This document shows positions 59,283 through 64,000 of a stretch of DNA of 64,000 nucleotides, one piece after another. The DNA comes from Luteimonas kalidii (GTDB lineage Bacteria > Pseudomonadota > Gammaproteobacteria > Xanthomonadales > Xanthomonadaceae). Position numbers and translations under genes: made by a program. The stretch is from NCBI RefSeq assembly GCF_029887935.1, contig NZ_JARXRO010000016.1, forward strand, positions 78,281-142,280, given 5' to 3'. Below the pieces are notes generated by a model. It was given only the letters and a program-made list of their open reading frames with translations, searched no databases and was not told the origin of the DNA. Each line of letters begins with the position of its first letter. Position 1 is the first letter of the stretch.

Positions 59283-59615
59283 GCCGCGGCGCGGCGGTCG
59301 CGTTCCGGGCGTGCCCTTCCAACCGGGGGCAACCGGGTGTCCACGAGCGTGCGACGCGCGCCGGGCACACATCACCGCCCACGTTGTCGGAACAAGCGAA
59401 GCGCATCCGGCATCCCGACTTGGGTTGCAGCACCACTCTGCTTGCGATGCGCGCGTCGCCGTCGTCGTCCTCGTGGGCCGCCCACCCGGACGATCTAAGC
59501 GCTTCCGGGCTGCTCATGGCACCACCGCCGTGCGCATGTTCAGTCGCCTTGCATGCGCCGCCGACTACACTCCGGCCCCTGCTCCATCCGTGCGTCCGCC
59601 CCCGCCCCTCCGCCC
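59283..59615. other. Gene-free stretch before DUF2242 lipoprotein
   Basis: I see no coding signal in these 333 bases. A -10-like TACACT (59566-59571) about 45 bases before the lipoprotein ATG is the only feature; no matching -35 at normal spacing. Confidence 0.35.
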
Positions 59616-60233
59616 ATGTCCGCTGCCCTGCGTCCCGTCCGCGTCCTGTCCTGCCTGCTGTTCGCCGGCATCCTGGCCGCGTGCGGCGCGCGCGACGGCC
59701 GGCAGCGCGCCGAGGCCCCGCCCCTGGGGGACGCCTTCAGCTCCGAGGACACGTACGCGCGCGACTACCGGGTGCCGCCGCTGATCGCCTGCGAGGCTGC
59801 GCGTCGCGCCCTGCTCGGCCAGGGCTACGTGATCGCGAAGCAGGCGGCCGACTCGCTGGAAGCGACCAAGGTATTCCAGCCGCAGTCGGACGTGCACACC
59901 CAGCTCAACGTGCGCGCGACCTGCGTCGAGCGCGCACCGGGCGGCTCGATCGTGTTCCTCAACGCGGTGCAGGACCTGCACGCGCTCCAGGCGCAGTCGA
60001 GCTCGGCCAGCGTGGGCGTGAGCATGATCGGCTCGGTTTCGGTACCGGTGCCGATCGGCAGCGGCAGCGCCAACCTGGTGCGGGTGGGCAGCAACACGGT
60101 GCAGAACCAGGACTTCTACCAGCGCCTGTTCGACCGCATCGGCCATTACCTGCCCGGGACGCCGGACGTCCGTCCGCCGGTCGCCGAACCGGATGTCCCG
60201 CCCGACCCGGTGATCATCGAACCTCTGGACTGA
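59616..60233 (+). CDS. DUF2242 family lipoprotein
   Basis: The 205-residue protein has a lipoprotein signal with lipobox ILAAC (Cys23). The mature domain contains CEAARRALLGQGYVIAKQAADSLEATKVFQPQSDVHTQLNVRATC, typical of DUF2242. It is predicted to be anchored to the outer membrane; the family has no assigned function. A Gly/Ser-rich middle (GSVSVPVPIGSGSANLV) and a Pro-rich tail (PPVAEPDVPPDPV) follow. The gene is alone. Confidence 0.85.
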   Translation: MSAALRPVRVLSCLLFAGILAACGARDGRQRAEAPPLGDAFSSEDTYARDYRVPPLIACEAARRALLGQGYVIAKQAADSLEATKVFQPQSDVHTQLNVRATCVERAPGGSIVFLNAVQDLHALQAQSSSASVGVSMIGSVSVPVPIGSGSANLVRVGSNTVQNQDFYQRLFDRIGHYLPGTPDVRPPVAEPDVPPDPVIIEPLD

Positions 60234-60391
60234 GTGCGCCGACCCCGGCTCGCGGCCGCGGTGCCGTCGCCTCCCGGTCGCGAGGCATGAGTACGAAAGC
60301 GCCACGACGCTCCGCCACATCGCAACCCGCGGCCTGCGCAGCGGCCCTCGCGTTCACCCCGACATGCACACCCGCGGGCGATGATGCAGCG

Positions 60392-60679
60392 ATGGCCGAC
60401 GCTGCCTGCCAGCTTTTCCTGGTCTACGTCGAGACGCGGACCTCGCCGCATCCGGATCCCGCGCCCGACCTGGTCGCGCTGGCCCCGGGCCTGTACCTGA
60501 CCGAATCGGCGCAGACGCGCTCCCGGCTCTACCACGCGCTCAAGCGCCGATTGGATCCGGTGCGGCTGATGGTCGCGCCCTTGGCCGACGATCCCAAGTT
60601 CAAGGGCATGCAGGCAGGCGCGCTGGCCTGGCTGCGCAGCCGGCCGCGCCGGCGTGGCGCCGACGCCCCCGACGCTTGA
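60392..60679 (+). CDS. Small protein of unknown function
   Basis: The 95-residue protein starts MADAACQLFLVYVETRTSP and has a middle YLTESAQTRSRLYHALKRRLDPVRLMVAPLADDPKFKGM that looks globular with a hydrophobic/basic alternation. No family recognised. It is convergent with the RcnB-like gene, the two stops being four bases apart, so it has little room for another gene. The frame extends upstream without conserved character; ATG 60392 is a guess. Confidence 0.5.
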   Translation: MADAACQLFLVYVETRTSPHPDPAPDLVALAPGLYLTESAQTRSRLYHALKRRLDPVRLMVAPLADDPKFKGMQAGALAWLRSRPRRRGADAPDA

Positions 60680-60683
60680 GCGG

Positions 60684-61043
60684 CTAGCGCAGCAGCATGT
60701 CCACGACCAGGCCCGTGGCCAGCGCCACAAGCAGGTAGCGCCCGTCGTTCTGGCGAACCCACCGGTGTCCACGCGGCGGGGCATCGAGTCCGATCCGGCC
60801 GTAGTCGTCGATCCAGTAGCCGTCGAGTTCGTGCACAGGCAGGCGATCGCCCTTGCGCCAGGCCTGCCTGACCCAGCCCGGAGGCGGCGCCTTGGCGTGG
60901 TGCGGGCCGCCGGCATGCGCGGGCGGGCCCTTGCCGCGCGCGTGCGGAGGCGGATCGGCCCAGACCGGGGCACCGGCCAGGCACAGGGCCAGGCCGGTCG
61001 CCAGCGGCAGGAGGTGGCGCGAATGCGTCTGGATGGAGGCCAT
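60684..61043 (-). CDS. RcnB family periplasmic protein
   Basis: The 119-residue protein has a signal peptide (about 1-30, ending APVWA) and the RcnB C-terminal domain: WRKGDRLPVHELDGYWIDDYGRIGLDAPPRGHRWVRQNDGRYLLVALATGLV. RcnB in E. coli helps control nickel and cobalt export. A His/Pro-rich segment (PPPHARGKGPPAHAGGPHHAK) follows the signal peptide and may bind metal. GAGGAG six bases before ATG 61043 decides the start over ATG 61061. No rcnA gene is nearby. Confidence 0.85.
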   Translation of the reverse strand: MASIQTHSRHLLPLATGLALCLAGAPVWADPPPHARGKGPPAHAGGPHHAKAPPPGWVRQAWRKGDRLPVHELDGYWIDDYGRIGLDAPPRGHRWVRQNDGRYLLVALATGLVVDMLLR

Positions 61044-61225
61044 GGCCGGCTCCTCGCTCATGTGTGTGTGTGCACGGACGGTAGCCCCTGCGCCGTCAAC
61101 GCGGGGCCAACGCGGGCGCCCGGGTGCAGCGCCAGCCAGCCGGCGCGAAGCGGGGAGGGTGGACGGATGTCGAACCAGCACGCGCTGGTGCGTCGAACCG
61201 GCATCCCTGCCAGGATCCCGTGCCC

Positions 61226-62470
61226 ATGCCACTCCCCGCGTCCGCCGCTCCAGCCCTCGACCGCAACTGGTCCCTGGTCGCCGCCGGGGCGGTGCTCGGC
61301 TGCGTCGGCATCGGCGCACTGTTCTCGCTGGCGGTGCTGCTGACGCCGATGGGCGCGGCCACCGGCTGGTCGCGCACGGGGATCTCGATGGCGATGACGC
61401 TGGCCTTCCTCACCAGCGGCATCGCGGGTTTCGGCTGGGGCATGCTCGGCGACCGCATCGGGCCACGCCCGGTGGTGACGGCCGGCGCGGTCCTGCTCGG
61501 GCTGTCGCTGCTGCTGGCCAGCCGCGCGACCAGCCTGCTGCAGTTCCAGCTCGCGTTCGGAGTTCTCATGGGCGTGGCGGTGGCCAGCTTCTTCGCCCCG
61601 GTGATGGCGGCGACGGCGGCGGCGTTCGAGCGCCGGCGCAACCTCGCCGTGTCGCTGGTGTCGGCCGGCGTGGGGGTGGCGCCGATGACGATGTCGCCGC
61701 TGGTGGCCTGGCTGCTGACCCGCTACGACTGGCGCGAGACGCTGCTGCTCACCGCGCTGCTGGCATGGGCGCTGGCGCTGCCCGCGGCCTGGTGCGTGCG
61801 CGCCGCGCCGGTCGCGCCAGCGGCCGCCACGCAAGACGGCCCGGCCGCGGACCGCATGACCCTGGCGCAGGCGCTGCGCTCGCGGCCGTTCCTGGTGCTG
61901 GCGCTGGCGTTCTTCGCCTGCTGCGCCGCGCATTCGGGGCCGATCTTCCACACCGTCAGCTATGCGGTGGGCTGCGGGCTGTCGGTGACCGCGGCAGTGA
62001 CGATCTACAGCACGGAAGGCGCGGCCGGACTGGGCGGGCGGCTGCTGTTCGGCCTGCTCGGCGACCGCTACGGGGCGCGTCGGGTGCTGGTCGCGGGCCT
62101 GTCCCTGCAGGCGCTGGCCGGCGTCGCCTACCTCGCGGTGAGCGGACTCACCGGCTTCTACGCGGTGGCGTTCGTGTTCGGCCTGGCCTACGGCGGCACG
62201 ATGCCGCTGTACGCCTCGCTGGCGCGCGAGGCGTTCGCGCCGCGCATCCTCGGCGGGGTGATCGGCGCGATGACGCTGCTGTCGGGGCTGGGGATGGCCC
62301 TGGGTCCGCTGGCGGGCGGCTGGCTGTTCGACCGCTACGGCAGCTATGCCTGGATGTACGTCGGCACATTGCTGCTCGGACTGGCGGCGGCGGCGATCGT
62401 CGCCTGCTTCCCGCGGCCGGCCGGCGGGCACACGCGCACCCGGCTGGAGGCGCGCACCGCGGCCACGTGA
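61226..62470 (+). CDS. MFS transporter (oxalate/formate antiporter-like)
   Basis: The 414-residue protein has twelve hydrophobic helices and MFS motifs: GWGMLGDRIGPRPVV between helices 2 and 3 and GRLLFGLLGDRYGARRVLV in the second half. The ordering of small residues and the PMGAATGWSRTGISMA opening match the monocarboxylate/OFA-type subgroup. Substrate unknown. The start ATG 61226 begins the first helix region. It is divergent from the RcnB-like gene. Confidence 0.88.
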   Translation: MPLPASAAPALDRNWSLVAAGAVLGCVGIGALFSLAVLLTPMGAATGWSRTGISMAMTLAFLTSGIAGFGWGMLGDRIGPRPVVTAGAVLLGLSLLLASRATSLLQFQLAFGVLMGVAVASFFAPVMAATAAAFERRRNLAVSLVSAGVGVAPMTMSPLVAWLLTRYDWRETLLLTALLAWALALPAAWCVRAAPVAPAAATQDGPAADRMTLAQALRSRPFLVLALAFFACCAAHSGPIFHTVSYAVGCGLSVTAAVTIYSTEGAAGLGGRLLFGLLGDRYGARRVLVAGLSLQALAGVAYLAVSGLTGFYAVAFVFGLAYGGTMPLYASLAREAFAPRILGGVIGAMTLLSGLGMALGPLAGGWLFDRYGSYAWMYVGTLLLGLAAAAIVACFPRPAGGHTRTRLEARTAAT

Positions 62471-62480
62471 GCGCAGCGCC

Positions 62481-62690
62481 TCAGGCCGCGATATGCGGCG
62501 GTGCGAGCACGGGCGCGATGTCCAGTTCGACCGCCATGCCGGCGCGGCGCGCGCGGCGCGCGCAGGCACTGGCGTAGTCGTTGGCGGCGTCGAGCTCGCT
62601 GAAGTAGCCGTCGACGATGCAGTCGCGCGTCACCGACCATCCGCCCTGGATATCGGGCCGTACTTCGATCCGGATCCTGGCCTGGTTCAT
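62481..62690 (-). CDS. Small DUF2188-like protein
   Basis: The 69-residue protein MNQARIRIEVRPDIQGGWSV...DGYFSELDAANDYASACARRARR has the strand-loop-helix layout with GGW and Ala-rich helix seen in DUF2188-like small proteins; the match is tentative. AAGGTG six bases before ATG 62690 supports the start. It is convergent with the MFS gene, with ten bases between stops. Confidence 0.55.
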   Translation of the reverse strand: MNQARIRIEVRPDIQGGWSVTRDCIVDGYFSELDAANDYASACARRARRAGMAVELDIAPVLAPPHIAA

Positions 62691-62802
62691 CGTGCACCTT
62701 CGCGGGACTGTCTGCGGGAGGCGCATCCTAGGGACGCCAACGTCAAGATTCCGTGGCGAATTCCGGTCGCGCGGATGACAGCGCGAGAGATGGTGGGGGC
62801 GG

Positions 62803-63948
62803 TCACATCCGGGCGTGGCGCGCGCCGATCCGGGCGCCCAGCAGCGCGGCCGCCGCCAGGGTCGCGGCTACGGCCAGCAGGGCGAAGACCAGGCTGGCGC
62901 CCTGGGCGACGAAGCCGATCAGCGCCGGGCCCGCCAGCACGCCGGCGTAGCCGAACGTGGACACCGCCGGGATCGCCAGGTGCGCCGGCATCCGGCGTTG
63001 CTCGCCGGCGAGCGAGAACATCACCGGCACGATGTTGGCGCAGCCCACGCCCAGCAGCGCATGGCCCGCGAGGCTGGCGCCCAGCCCCGGCGCGAGCACC
63101 GCCAGCGCAAGGCCGCACGCCCCCACCGCGCCGCCCGCGAGCACCGTCGGTGCGCGCCCCAGCCGCGCGATCACGCCGTCGCCCACCAGCCGGGTCGCGG
63201 TCATCGTCAGGTTGAAGGCGACGAAGCCCCAGCCCGCCTGCGCCACCGCGATGCCGCGCACCTCGTGCAGGAACACCGCGCTCCAGTCGAGCATCGCGCC
63301 CTCGGCGAGGAAGCTCACGAAGCACACCGCACCGATCGCCACCACCACGCCGCGCGGCAGCGCGAACACCGGCGCGTCGTTCGGCGCACGATCGCGCCGC
63401 CAGGCGCGCATCGACGCCGCGCACAGCAGCGCGGCGATGGCCGCCACGGCCAACGTCGCTGCCAGCGGGCCGCGACCGGTCCCCAGCACCACGGTGGCGA
63501 GCAGCGCGCCGGCCAGGCTGCCCACGCTGTAGAACGCGTGGAAGCCGGACATCATCGGCCGCGCGGCTTCGCGTTCGACCACCACCGCCTGGATGTTCAT
63601 GGTGCAGTCCATCGCCCCGACCGCGGCGCCGAACAGCAGCAGCACCAGGCCCAGCAGCCACGCATCGGGCACCAGCGCCAGCAGCGGCAGCGCGGCCAGC
63701 ATCAGCACCGTGCTGCCCAGCATCACGCGGCGGCAGCCCTGGCGCGCGGCCAGCGCGCCGGCCAGCGGCATCGCCAGCAGCGAGCCCAGCCCCAGGCACA
63801 GCAGCACCAGGCCCAGTCCGGCCTCGTCGAGGCCGGTGCGCAGTTTCGCGAACGGCACCAGCGGCGCCCAGGTCGCGATGACGAAACCGGGAATGAAGAA
63901 CGCCGCCCGGGTGGCGTGCTGCTGAGCGCGACGTGGATCGATAGCCAA
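62803..63948 (-). CDS. MFS transporter (YbjJ-like)
   Basis: The 381-residue protein has about twelve helices. Motifs typical of the YbjJ-type MFS are GFVIATWAPLVPFAKLRTGLDEAGLGLVLLCLGLG, GAAVGAMDCTMNIQAVVVERE and FHAFYSVGSLAGALLAT. The substrate is unknown. The only in-frame initiation codon near the N-terminus is TTG 63948; no ATG or GTG precedes it up to the window edge, and its Shine-Dalgarno is poor. A start outside the window or a frameshift cannot be excluded. Confidence 0.85.
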   Translation of the reverse strand: MAIDPRRAQQHATRAAFFIPGFVIATWAPLVPFAKLRTGLDEAGLGLVLLCLGLGSLLAMPLAGALAARQGCRRVMLGSTVLMLAALPLLALVPDAWLLGLVLLLFGAAVGAMDCTMNIQAVVVEREAARPMMSGFHAFYSVGSLAGALLATVVLGTGRGPLAATLAVAAIAALLCAASMRAWRRDRAPNDAPVFALPRGVVVAIGAVCFVSFLAEGAMLDWSAVFLHEVRGIAVAQAGWGFVAFNLTMTATRLVGDGVIARLGRAPTVLAGGAVGACGLALAVLAPGLGASLAGHALLGVGCANIVPVMFSLAGEQRRMPAHLAIPAVSTFGYAGVLAGPALIGFVAQGASLVFALLAVAATLAAAALLGARIGARHARM

Positions 63949-64000
63949 GGCGAATGCGCGTCCTTCGGAGGGCCCGCCACCATAGCGGGCGCGGCGCCGG

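Noticed and set aside
61060..61070. TG dinucleotide repeat near the RcnB-like start
   Set aside because: Only about five units, too short to call a functional repeat or phase-variable tract.

Overview
The window is about 70 % G+C, densely coded and carries no mobile element, phage, CRISPR or tRNA signal that I can see. Gene content and order point to a gammaproteobacterium of the Xanthomonadaceae (Lysobacter/Luteimonas type): a TIGR02449-zapA-6S RNA-5-FCL-EVE-rpiA block, a fused aspartokinase I/homoserine dehydrogenase I, a LytTR regulator next to hemC, a CadC-like regulator with TolB repeats and a TonB receptor paired with an AraC regulator. This assignment is by recognition; no database search was run.

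Layout. 1-5.5 kb: type II NADH dehydrogenase, ZIP metal transporter zupT, a DUF2306 membrane protein, a membrane-anchored AraC regulator and rpoH, which has a sigma-E-like promoter. 5.7-13.4 kb: TonB receptor with its AraC regulator, a CadC-like transmembrane regulator (possible N-terminal frameshift) and two small envelope proteins. 13.4-16 kb: a candidate small RNA with a strong terminator, then thiC behind a TPP riboswitch. 16.2-21.4 kb: a Thr/Ile-rich leader peptide with mutually exclusive hairpins, then thrA-thrB-thrC. 21.5-25.8 kb: pepP, a UPF0149 protein and a GGDEF-EAL protein. 25.8-28.8 kb: the zapA/6S RNA/rpiA housekeeping block. 29-33.3 kb: a small membrane protein, a coupled WYL regulator-patatin pair and a divergent SLC13 transporter. 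33.4-39.7 kb: an outer-membrane-like protein, hemC, an orphan LytTR response regulator, a carboxylesterase and glnE. 39.9-50.7 kb: a phytoene-dehydrogenase-like oxidoreductase, a MurG-like glycosyltransferase outside any division cluster and an mdtABC-type RND pump.

50.7-64 kb is more accessory: a GIY-YIG protein with HxlR and VOC genes, a secreted esterase with a PA14-containing GH3 glycosidase (probably for plant polysaccharide), then four translationally coupled genes (short acyl-CoA-dehydrogenase-like flavoprotein, PIG-L deacetylase, NodS-like methyltransferase, family-2 glycosyltransferase). These look like a small pathway for building or modifying an amino-sugar conjugate and are the best candidate for an undescribed system. 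The end holds a DUF2242 lipoprotein, an RcnB-like protein, two MFS transporters and small unknown proteins.

Most long antisense frames were treated as high-G+C artefacts.
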